A DNA stretch of 64,000 nt from Adenanthera pavonina (Eukaryota > Streptophyta > Magnoliopsida > Fabales > Fabaceae). The first letter of the stretch is position 1; every line of letters starts with the position of its first letter. Under the pieces are notes generated by a model that worked only from the letters and a program-made list of their open reading frames with translations, had not been told where the DNA came from and made no database searches. The translations under genes and the position numbers were made by a program. Below are positions 44,866-55,363 of the stretch, in pieces. The stretch is taken from positions 21,984,001-22,048,000 of the forward strand of contig JAIVEN010000010.1 of NCBI GenBank assembly GCA_026686845.1. Direction: 5' to 3'.

Positions 44866-45135
44866 TAGTAGGCGGTCATTTGTATAACCGCCTACAAAAG
44901 TCCACCTTTGTAGGCGGTTATTCAAATAACCGCCTACAAAAGTGGACTTTTGTAGCCGGTTATATAGACAACCGCATACAAAGGTGGACTTTTGTAGGCG
45001 GTTATTTAGACAACCGCCTACGAAAGTCCAATTTTGTAGGCAGTTCTAACCGCCTATAAAAGGGGTCTCACTTATGTTGGCGCTCGCATAGTAGGTGGTT
45101 CATAACCGCCAATAACAGCTAAAAATAACCGCTTA
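44866..45135. repeat. CACTA right subterminal repeats
   Basis: A run of six palindromic modules such as AGGCGGTTATTCAAATAACC followed by GCCTAC, alternating with CAAAAGT(C/G)(C/G)A spacers. It mirrors the left array with more units. Confidence 0.88.
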
Positions 45136-45161
45136 CAAAACCCTTTTCTGGCACAGTATCA

Positions 45162-45933
45162 GCCCTCATGAATATGCTTGTCTTTTAATATTTTTTAAAA
45201 AATATTTCATTATTCAAGGATGGATATTAAACAAAACTTTATATCCTCGGTTTATTTACGTTTTTTCTCCTAGTCTCAAAGATAGTTCTAGACCTATTCC
45301 ATTTCTTTTTTCTTACTCTCATTTCTTCCAAAATCCTTTCAATATATCAAGAAGGCCACGAGAGAAAACTGAAAAATTATAATTTTATTTGTTAAATTTT
45401 TTTATCATGTATTTGTTATATTCTTTTGGTGAAATCATTTAATTATTTTTAATTGAATGTTTATATTTTTTAGTAAAATCGCTTAATTGGCTATATGCAT
45501 TTGTTTAAAATATGATTATGAATTTGAGATTTTCTTAGCTATTTATAATTGATTAAATGTACCTTTTTATTTATGTTAAAACGTGATATAAGTTATCTGA
45601 CAAAAAAACAAGGATAGAAGGATTCTAAATTTTGAATAGAAAATAGAAACTTTTCCATAAGAAAAATCATAAGATGGGTAATTTATTCAATTATATATTT
45701 ATATACAAACATATATAATTATATATTAAATTATAATATAATTTTAATATTTATATATTTAAATTTAAATAATAATAGTTATTATTATATATTCATTATT
45801 TAAAAAAACATACATCGCCTCCACTGGCCTAAAGTGCTATGCTCACCAGTAACTATGAGTTTTTTTTCTTCGAGTGAGTATGATGTTATTATTGAGAAAG
45901 TAAGCACTTTTCTTTAGGGCCATATGCAGTGCA
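45162..45933. other. AT-rich spacer upstream of solo LTR-A
   Basis: Very AT-rich (45360-45800 in particular). No gene or transposon end recognised. Confidence 0.4.
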
Positions 45934-45938
45934 TGTGC

Positions 45939-48900
45939 TGTAACAACCCTCTATACCATCCTAGACTTAGTCATGAACTAACAGGAAGTATACTTAATGA
46001 TATGTGTAAGACTGGAGGAATCAGGATGGAGGAAGAGCAAAGAGAAGACAAAACCTCCTCAAGCCACAGCCTGAATAGAGGCACCACGGCGAATGAGCTG
46101 AAACTTGGATAGATTTTTCAAACAGAAAGGCTCAACACCATGGTGAACATATCTCTTGCCGCGGCGCTAGATGCTGGATCTTTATAAAATGGAAGCATTT
46201 CAGTCGACAAAACAAAAAGAATCGGAGGGAGAAATGGAGGAGCTGCGTTAGGGTTCAAAAAATCCGACCTTGAGAAGCAATGTTTAGACCTTGGGAGCTT
46301 GTATTGGGGTTGGTAAGTGATCTCTCCTCTCCTTCTCTTTTCCTTTTGTTTTTTGTTTGGAATCGGTGGGAGTATGTTAGGTTTCAGATTTATGGATGAA
46401 TCCACCAATTAAAATACTTGTTTTGGTGTTATAGAAGTGTTATGTAGTGTTAAGAAGGTTTGGGTATGAATTTTGAGGGGATTGTGAAGAGTTTGAGTGG
46501 AACCTTAGGTTGAAAATTGTGAAGGGAGTGTGAAGTCCAAATTGTATGTGAATGATTATGATGGGGGTGGTTGATTGAAGCTCGTTGATGCATATTTATG
46601 TTGTTAAAAGTTCGGGTTAAGCTAAAAAGGCTAGATTGTAAATTTTGGTTGTTATGGGTATTATGTTAATCGAAGGTATTATGATGTTGTAGTGGTTAAT
46701 TGACTAATTGGAAGTGTATAGTTCATGATGGGTGCTTCATAGGCTTGCCTAATCCCCTGTGTTCATGGTGTCGGTAATCCGAGGTAACCGGGTGTTCGTG
46801 ATATATGTGTTATATGTTGATATATATGTATATATGCATATATTTTTTCATACCACGATATTGGTTGTGTATGTGTATTGTTTTTTCTATATATTGTGGT
46901 ATGTACATAACAATTTGAAATGTGATGTTGTTTATGATGTGTGTGTGTGTGTGATTTGTAGCATTCCCACGCCATTACATGCTAGCATGACCATGATGAT
47001 GATATATATATGTATTTATAGGCATGTTACCATGGCATTGACATCATCACCATTGATGCATATTATAAGGAGGATGTTAGGGTGATGATGAGATATGATA
47101 TAATGATGATTGATATGTTCTAATGATGATATATGATATGCTAATTTGGAGAAGCATCACTGCCACTAAATTCTCTCCCATGGCCTAGAGATCCAGGTGG
47201 CAGTGGACTGTACCTTTCCTAAATCACCACTAATTCGGGGTAGTCTAGGGGAAAGAAAGCCACGGTTTACGCACTAATGTAACCTTTGGCTGGGTTGCAT
47301 TAGTGTAAGGTGAATTTGGTGATATCTCAAAATCAGTCTTCACTAGCTGTTGGAAGGGAATCACTTATTGGAAATGGCCTGTTATGATGATGTTAGCCCG
47401 TGGTTCTAGTGGTGTGTGAGGGAGAACATACCTACCATGTCATTTTACATTGTATTGCACTATATGCATATATGTGTGAATTATTGATATAAGTTGCTTG
47501 TGGCTATATTCTCGATTACTGAGACTTTATCTCTCACCCCCTCCCATGACTAACATTTCAGGTGAAAGCTCTGGTACTAGTTCAAAGAAGACAAGGGAGT
47601 TGTAGCCTTTTTAGCGTTAAGAATATTCAAGTCACCGGTAGTATGCAGTTGTCTTTGTTTTGTATTGTGCCAAGTAGGATAGTATGTTTGGAATTGATAT
47701 GAGGACCATGATGACTGTAATGATGATTGTTGTATGATATATATATATGAAGATAATGGATGATATAAGATGATGTTAATGAAAATGAGTTTGGATTTGT
47801 GGTATGTATGGTTATATGTGTGTGGTGATGATTTGGACCCTGGTATGGGTCAATGTTGTTGGAGTATGTGTTGTAAGCCAGATTAGCTGGATGTATGAGC
47901 CCAAAAAGGGATTTTGGGCCTAGTATGTGTGTTTTGGGCATGTAGCCCATTGTGTGATTTTGGGGTTTAAAGGGGGTCAATTCTTGAAGGAGTTATTTTT
48001 TTTTAGGTGAAACCTCCTTGACAAGTTGATTGAGACAAATAGGACTTGTGTGAATGGTCATTGAGTGCCAAATTGCCTTTGGTGGCAATTGGAGGAGGTT
48101 GGTTATGAGTTTTGGCCAAAAAGTGATCAAAATGGTGTTGGGTGTTCAAAATCTCTATATGGAGATGGATTTGAGTAAGACCGGTGTCTATAGATAGATT
48201 GGGATGAAGGTGACTTGTAGAAGTTAGAATCAAGTTAGTCGAAAGTTGAAGCACGAAGTTGTAAGCATTGGAAGTTGGCCCAAAAATTTAGCAACTTGCT
48301 AATATAGTATCAGTAGGTGGCGCCATGGCTCCAGAAGCTTGGCCATGGTGCCAACTCATTCTGTAATACCCTACTTCCAAACATCTCGACTTGACCAAAG
48401 AACTTCAAAAACCAACCAAACACAACCTAGACATTTCAAAACAACTTCCCAAAACTTCAAAGTAGCAGAAAAACACCAGAAAGGCATAAACAGGATAAGG
48501 CCGCAACTTGCTGCAGTGGCACCGTGGCTTCAACCTTTCACAGATTCACTGACGCCCATTGACTTGCTGGAGCTGTGGCCTGGATTTCTGGAGCTGCAGC
48601 CCCAGCATCAGAGCTCGTATAAACAAATTGCTGATTTTCCGGGCTAACTTCCGATGTGCATAACTTCATGTTCCAATTTCCGATTACCTGATTCCAACTT
48701 CTACAGGTCTCTCTCATCATTATCTAACCATGGACACCAATCTCACTCGAATCCAATTCCATTGGAGATTTTGGACACCCAACACTGTCTTGGCCACTTT
48801 TTGACTAAAACTCACATCCTATCACCTCTAATTATCACTAAAGGCAAATGGACACCCATATACCTTTCACACAAGTCATATTTAACTAAACCAACATGTC

Positions 48901-50775
48901 TAAGGAGGATTTACCTCGAAGAAACCTTTCCTTCAAGAGTTCTCCCCCTTGAACCCCAAAACCATTCTAGAATACAAATACCTGCTGATACATTAAAGAC
49001 CCATATCGGGGTCCACTATCATCACACATCATTACATCACATACATCTCTTTACTCCCAGGACACTCATCCAGGCAACCAAACTACATCAACCTATTTGG
49101 CACAAAATTATATAACTAAATTATAACCAGTAAATATACTTGGAATTTCTCAAGGACGGAAAGACCGCTAACTCCTTAATCCTTTTTGAACTAGCACCGG
49201 AGTCTTCACCTGAAAGGTTAGTCATGGAGGGGAGGGGTGTGAGATAATGTCTCAGTAACTAGGGACAACCACACACATATACATGTATATATATAGCTCA
49301 TGCAATCCATGAATGCAATATGAAATGAATGCAATGCATGTCTCCCTCGTAGGGATCCCATCCTTATCCTCCCTAAAAAACATATATATATTCCATCGTT
49401 ATCCTCCCTAACATATATATATTCCATCCTTATCTTCCCTAATATATATAATCCATCCTTATCCTACCTAACATATATATCATCATATATCACATCGTCA
49501 TCACATCATCACCACCCAATCTGCCATATATTACAATCTCATAATGTCATGTGGTGATGCTCATGTATCATCATATATGTAATCATCATCATCATCATGA
49601 TCTCAATGTCATGCTATGCATCATGTCATATCATATCAATGTCATCATCACATATGTAATCATCATCATCATAATCATAATCATCATCTAGCGGTATGCA
49701 TACCATGATATATATAAAAATAATACACACAAACACATCAATATCATGGTATGAAAGAAACATGCATATTTACGCAAATATATGTACTATCATATAATAT
49801 AAATAATAAACAAAGTTACCTTAGATTGTCAGCACCACGCACATAGGGGCTTAGGTAAGCCTCTAGAGCACCCCAATCACAAACTATAAGCCTCCGATTA
49901 GCCAATCTACCATTACAACAATATAATACCTTTAATTAACAAAACTCTCATAACACTACAGTCCACAATTAGCAGTCCAAGCAGAACTCGGAGTTCTAAC
50001 CATATACACACATGCCAATAAACCTTAAACAACCATTCAAACACACACCAACGTCTACCATTTCGGATCTCCACTTCTCTTCCCAATTTCCAACCTAGGG
50101 TTTAACTCAAACCCATTATAATCCAATCAAAACTCATACCCAAAGCTTCCTAACACCACAAAACACTCTTATAACACAAAATCAAGCATTTTAATCTATG
50201 GAAATTACTCAAACCAGAAACCCTAAGCTTCAACTCAACTTTCCCACTGAAAATAGTGAAGAAAAAGAGAAGAGATAAGGCTAGGGATCACTTACCAACA
50301 AGATCCAAGCTCTTGGATGCTGAAAAACACTCCCATTTATCGGAAAACTCGAACCTTAGCAGAGCTCATCACGTCTTCTCCGTCCCTCCCTCTGTTTCTT
50401 TCTTTTCTTTTCATCTGAAATGATTCTAATTTAAACTAGTTTCTTGACTCTTGCTGTGAATCCAAATAAGTCCACCGCAATGCCACCAATTTCAGCTGGA
50501 AAATGCCATTGCAATTGGCTCTCGCCGCGGTGGCCCTATTTCTCGCTGCGGCGTAGAGCTTATTTCTTCTCCACTTGAACTTTCCTTCACCTTGTTTCCT
50601 TCGGTCTTGCATACAATGCCAAAGACAAGCATCATGAGGGGTGTTACACATTCTATTTCTTTGAGGCTGCAGCATCACTGTAGCTAGTCATGGCCCCAGT
50701 ACTATTCCGCCTCTTTTTGGTGATTTTTGATGTTTGGTGGTGAATATTTTAAGTTTTAGGGTGTAGGTTGTTACA
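45939..50775 (+). mobile_element. Solo LTR-A in the 5' region of RLP pseudogene 2 (outer)
   Basis: Starts TGTAACAACCCTC and ends AGGTTGTTACA, with a perfect 5-bp duplication TGTGC (45934-45938 and 50776-50780). It contains an opposite solo LTR (48362-50648); without it the length is about 2545 bp, like the other LTR-A copies. Shared LTR-A words include GTATGGGTC...GTTGGAGT near 47840 and CAGGTGAAAGCTCTGGTACT near 47560. It sits about 200 bp upstream of the RLP2 start codon. Confidence 0.92.
48362..50648 (-). mobile_element. Solo LTR-A nested in the outer solo LTR, opposite orientation
   Basis: The plus strand starts TGTAATACCC at 48362 and ends GGGGTGTTACA at 50648, with a perfect 5-bp duplication CATTC (48357-48361 and 50649-50653). 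2287 bp. On the minus strand it follows LTR-A order, including the GGATAAGGATGGA words (49340-49480) and the AGTTACTGAGACATTATCTC word near 49240-49260. It inserted after the outer LTR. Confidence 0.92.
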
Positions 50776-50780
50776 TGTGC

Positions 50781-50976
50781 ACTACAACACGTTGGATAGT
50801 TGGCTCACATTCACCTCGTGTAGAGAGATAGCCATAGACTTTGACAATTTCAACACTGTAGAAGTCTTCTTTCATTTTTTTTATAATTAGAATTTTCCTT
50901 ATAATTTTAATATTATAACTATGAGTACTTGGAAGTAATAATTAAATAATCTTGCTTTCTTTCTTCTGGTGTTATC
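50781..50976 (+). promoter_or_regulatory. Upstream region of RLP pseudogene 2
   Basis: Shares ACTTTGACAATTTCA, a T-rich run and TGCTTTCTTTCTTCT with the sequence upstream of RLP pseudogene 1. The outer solo LTR-A now separates it from any more distal promoter. Confidence 0.5.
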
Positions 50977-52040
50977 ATGGTTTCCATCACTTCAAAAATG
51001 ATAATTGCTTTGTTTTGGTATCTATGTGCAATCAAACTCTATTCAAGCATGTGCCATAGGAACTTGAATGTTCGTTGTAATGTAAGAGATCAAGAAATTC
51101 TTGAAATTGTTAAAGGAAGTATTGAAGATCATTGGGGTCTACTCTCTTCTTGGTATGGTAAAGAAGATTGTTGTCAATGGCTTGGAGTTCATTGTGATAA
51201 CCACACAGGTAGAGTCACAAAAATCAATCTCCATTGCCTACTATATTCTAAGTATCCCAAATGTTTAGGAGGTCATTTAAACCAGTCAATGCTGAAAATA
51301 GAATTTGTTAGCTACTTGGATTTGCATGATAATGAATTTTATGATATTCATATTAATCCATTGGTTCATGGTTTCCTAAAAGTGAAAAATCTCACATGTT
51401 AGTGATGTCTACTACCTGCCATGATACAAACTTCTCCGAGCTTCTTTTTCTTGAATTATCATGTACCTCTCACCTCAGAATCGATAATCTTATGTGGGTT
51501 TCACATCTCTTTTCTCTGCAATATCTTGCCCTAAGCTATATTGATCTCTCTAAGGAGACTCTTTGGCTTTCATGGATTACTATGCTCCCTTCACTTTCAG
51601 ATTTATGTCTCAATCATTGTTTCCTAAATAACATTCAACTTTAAGTGATTCAACTATCACTTAGGTTTATCAATTTTTCTTCCCTTAAGGTACTTGATAT
51701 TTCTCACAATGATTTTCAGATTGAGGTACCCAAATGGCTATTTAACTTTAGCAGTAGCATTTCTCATTTAGTTCCTAGCTTCAATAATTATAAAGGTCAA
51801 GTACTCGAAGGAATGTCAAATTTTTGGTGCTTCACATTTTTACTCTTACATTTCAAGAATTGATTACATTTCAATAAGTTCCCTGGATCAATTCTTGAAT
51901 GGGTGGGACAATACAAACAATTAGAGCATCTTGTTCTTGGACTCAATTCATTATATGGTCCCATTCTTGAAACATTATTAGTGTCCCATCTTACTTTTCT
52001 CTATCTTTCCCATGAATTTAATCTTAACACTATCCAAAAA
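50977..52040 (+). pseudogene. Receptor-like protein (LRR-RLP) pseudogene 2, 3'-truncated
   Basis: The ATG at 50977 gives a signal peptide (MVSITSKMIIALFWYLCAI) and an intact LRR N-terminal domain: CNVRDQEILEIVKGSIEDHW, LLSSWYGKEDCCQWLGVHCD, NHTGRVTKINLHC. A stop at 51400 is followed by LRR pieces in other frames: LRIDNLMWVSHLFSLQYLAL (about 51475-51534), FSSLKVLDISHNDF (about 51675) and FNFSSSISHL. Similarity to RLP pseudogene 1 (also NFW...FLLL) continues to about 52040, where unrelated LTR-B-like sequence begins. The remaining LRRs, the transmembrane segment and the tail are missing. It is better preserved at its N-terminus than RLP1. It would have been a plasma-membrane receptor without a kinase. 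Confidence 0.85.
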
Positions 52041-52059
52041 TTTGATCTTTAGAAAACAT

Positions 52060-53560
52060 GATCCAATCCTTGAACTCAAAACTGTAAAACTGTTTCACAC
52101 TGCTTTTGTACACTTGCACAGCAATCTTAAAAAATTCATAGCTAATCCCTCAAAAATTATTTTATAGTGGTTCAAGTCCAAATTGGCTACATCCTAAATT
52201 TCATGAGGAAAATATGAAACTGGGATTTCATCATGTGAAATAGTATAGTTTAATCTGAAAAAAGTTTACTATTTATATTTCATTCAAGTAAACTACCTAG
52301 TTTCACATCGTCAACTTCGATGTGCCATTTGTCTTAGCATACAGAGCCAGAATGTTCAAACTTTACTTCAAAAAAAAGTTCTTTTTGCCTATTTTCCAAG
52401 CATATAAAAATCTCTTGGTGATACTACTGCTTTTGGACTAGGGATTTGTCCAAATCATTAGTATGATAGATTGCTTCTAAATTCTATAATTTTGAGAAAA
52501 CATTTATTTCTCACATTATATAAATCCAAATTATATCAAACTAGTGCCAAATGAAAGGAAACACTTAAACATACATAAAAGTATAGCCCATAGAATTTTT
52601 GGGTATCAATTCGAATTTATACAGGTACATGAAATAAACAGAATATCTTTCAGAACAAAAACTATTTAAGGCAATTTCCAATAACAATTTCAAAAATAGT
52701 TTCTTCTCCTTCGTTCGTTCAAGCTCACATTCTTTCCCTTGGAATAGCTTATCCCTATCATTTTGGAACTTATGGGGTGAGATTGGGCATCTTAGTAGCA
52801 ACTTTGCATATACAATCACATTATCACATTAACTTTGAAAAAATTGTGATCATTTCATAACATTTCATAAAATACCATATTTTTTCATAACTTTTTGCAA
52901 AATATCATTTTGAAAATAGGATATCCTCAACTTATAAACAACCAATCAATCATAAAACATATAGAACACAACATGGAAAGCTTGAAAACACACGTAATAA
53001 CAAAATGTAGTATAAGTTACTACCTCAAAGCTTTATCCTTCCTTAATCTTCTCTTAAGCTTTGCTTGGAGCCATTCCTTAGCCTTTGTAGGAGCCTAGCT
53101 TGCCTTGAATCCTTCACTTTTATCTTCTCCTTCCATGGCTTCCTACCTTTTTTTCTTTCCTTTCTTCCTTTCTCTCTCTTTCTCTATATCTTCCTTCAAT
53201 TTCTCTCTCTTTCACACCTCTTTCCCTCTTCTCCTCTCTCTCTTTTATGGCCAAGGTGTGGGGAATAATGGCTGTTGAGTTGGCCATTTATAGGCTTCCT
53301 CTACTTGCCTTGCAAGTTGCACTTCTTTCCTTTCAAGTTCATCCTACTTGTCTTCCAAGTTACCTGATTTCTTCTCCAAGTCAAGCTACTTGCTCTTCAA
53401 GTTTGCTTCCTTTATAAGCCACTTGTCTTTCTTCCCAAGTAAGCTAGCTTGCTCATCAAGACAACTTGTCCTACAAGTTCCTTGTTCTCCAATTTACTTG
53501 CTCCCCAAGTTTCCTAATAAATTTCCTATTTTGTCCTCACAATTTTCTTCCTAAAGAGAG
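52060..53560 (-). repeat. LTR-B fragment, minus strand, with ACTTG/CAAGT-rich stretch
   Basis: Parallels 24830-25870 (for example TGGGGTGAGATT...GGCATCTTAGTAGCAAC near 52772 against the same words near 25525), so it is the 3' half of LTR-B on the minus strand. 53290-53520 is filled with ACTTG and CAAGT words. The right border is unclear. Confidence 0.5.
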
Positions 53561-53679
53561 TGCATGGGAGAAATATTTTCCTTTCCAATAATTCCCTTAG
53601 GCGTGACCTGTAGGGAATCTAGAGAGAGAAAATTTCCTTTGCACCAAAATACCCTTACATTATCTAAAAATTCTTCTAT

Positions 53680-54006
53680 ATGCTTGATGAAGAACCAAGA
53701 GGGATCCAAAGGATCCATAGCTACTCATGGAAAGAGCCCATTTATTTTGATGGATTGATAGTGTCTACAAGGCCTAATCCAAGGACAAGTATGGTGTTTT
53801 CAAGTCTCAATGTGAGTTCAAATGAATGGACCTACGAAAAGATCACGTGCTTTGAAGATTTAATTTTGGAGATCCCAATGATGAGTGATCCATTTAAGAG
53901 ACTACAAGAGCTATTTGGAGATTACATCATCACAATGAAAGCCTATGGTACCAATATGCATATGGAGGAGTCTAATGGAGCCTTAATCATTCATATTCAT
54001 GCCTAA
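53680..54006 (+). CDS. Unidentified frame, 108 codons
   Basis: An open frame from ATG to TAA with mixed composition (SYSWKEPIYFDG near the start, FKRLQELFGDYIITM later). I do not recognise it. It lies between two LTR-B fragments in opposite orientations, so it could be part of a decayed element, a gene scrap or chance. No signal peptide or membrane segment. An upstream frame (53564-53758) overlaps it in another phase and adds nothing recognisable. Weak call. Confidence 0.2.
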   Translation: MLDEEPRGIQRIHSYSWKEPIYFDGLIVSTRPNPRTSMVFSSLNVSSNEWTYEKITCFEDLILEIPMMSDPFKRLQELFGDYIITMKAYGTNMHMEESNGALIIHIHA

Positions 54007-54118
54007 GCTTTTCTAACCCTAGGAAAAGGAATGACATGAATAGGTAGACACCGTTTTGCTTGAAAAATGGCAAAGAAGTCATTAGTTAGTTGTTTAATTG
54101 TGTTTTGTTTATTTTTTT

Positions 54119-55363
54119 TATAACATCTCTAAGAGCTAGATTATTTAAATATTTAGAAGGAATTCATAAAAATAGGTAGACACCGTTTTGCTTGAAAAAT
54201 GGCAAAGAAGTCATTTTCCCTAATCGAATGAAAAGATGAGAAATTATATTTTTACCCCTAAAGAATTATAAAAATGATATCTATGTCCCTAAATTTAAAA
54301 ATTCACGCGGAATGAGAGTGCAAAAGTTCTTAAGTAAAATTACACCTAATGATCCAAAAGTTTTAAAAATTATAAATTTGCCTCGAGTGGGGGGTAATTT
54401 TGTAATTATGAAAAATAATTGTTAAAATCAAGCTTGCGATGAGCTGAGTCCAATGATATATAGTATGGAGGTTAACTGATTAAAAATAAAGAAATAATCA
54501 GTGCCGAGTGTTTAAAAGTAACTTAATATCGATAAAGTTGATTGTGGCTTTCATAGACAGCTAAAAGGTGACCGGGACAGATTTTGGCCTTACACATATA
54601 TTGTTTGGGATAGGATAATTAGGGAAACATAGTATTTTGGCCAATTTTCCCTCTCTTGAACGTGCAAGTCAGCAGCCCATATGCTGCAAATAAATATTAT
54701 ATTATTTTGAGAATACTTCTTGAAGAAGTATTCAATAAAGTAATTAAGGTTAGTCAAAAAGTAATCATGTTTAAGGAAGTAATTAAAAAGGTGATTAAGT
54801 GACTAATTGTCCCTTCTTTTCTCTCATTTGGACGACACATTCAGTAGCAAAATAGAGTAAGAAAAACACAAGAAAGAAAGAGAGAAAGAAGAGAGAAAAG
54901 AGAGGAAGAAGAAGGAACTTGAAGAAATCCAAAGCTGAAGTTGTTGGTAAGTGATTCCTTTTATCCTAGCTTGTAATCTTGAGTAGTTTAAAGTAGTTTC
55001 ATGGAGTATGTTTCCTCCTTTCCTCATGCTAATATTTTCTCCAAACCCTAGAGGATGCAACAAATGGATTTTGATACAATAAACATATGAGAAACTCTAA
55101 ACTAACAACCTAGAACAAAATTGTGGAAGTAGTTGGATGATTTTCAAAACAAACCATTTTCTTGCTATTTTTGGCCAGAACAGAGCATCAATTTAGAGTT
55201 GGAATTCCATGTTTTGATGCCAAAAATGAGTTCCTCACAGTGGAAAACCTTAGGAACAAGTGTTGGTTTCATGAAAAAGTCAAAGGATAATGAAATGAAA
55301 TTTTAGGATTTCATGAACACTTTATGAAGAAAGTCATGAAACCATTAACTTGAGTAGTTATTT
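54119..55363 (+). repeat. LTR-B fragment (5' half), plus strand
   Basis: Begins TATAACATCTC, a mutated LTR-B start, and follows 17888 onward: ATGGCAAAGAAGTCATT, TTTTTACCCCTAA, TTCACGCGGAAT, GGGGTAATTTTGTAA, ATGATATATAGTATGGAGG. It lacks the hAT-like element present at 18177-19429 in the solo copy, giving the empty-site sequence. It is cut at about 55363 where element 4 begins. A 45-bp piece of it is also present just upstream (54039-54083). Confidence 0.7.

Larger units (their letters stand above)
40801..45158. mobile_element. Non-autonomous CACTA transposon with captured gene fragments
   Basis: The left end CACTACACCAAAACTGAC is a typical CACTA terminus. The right end, read on the minus strand, is TACTGTGCCAGAAAAGGG, a CACTG-type terminus with its first base changed. 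A 3-bp duplication TCA flanks it (40798-40800 and 45159-45161), as CACTA elements make. Both ends carry subterminal inverted repeats with the core TAGGCGGTTAT/ATAACCGCCTA. No transposase is visible in 4358 bp; instead there are exon-intron fragments of two plant genes (41580-42231 and 42761-43676), both on the plus strand. It would need a transposase supplied in trans. Confidence 0.88.

Noticed and set aside
46759..47085. A small membrane protein of 108 residues
   Set aside because: It lies within solo LTR-A and is an artefact of TATATG-rich LTR sequence.
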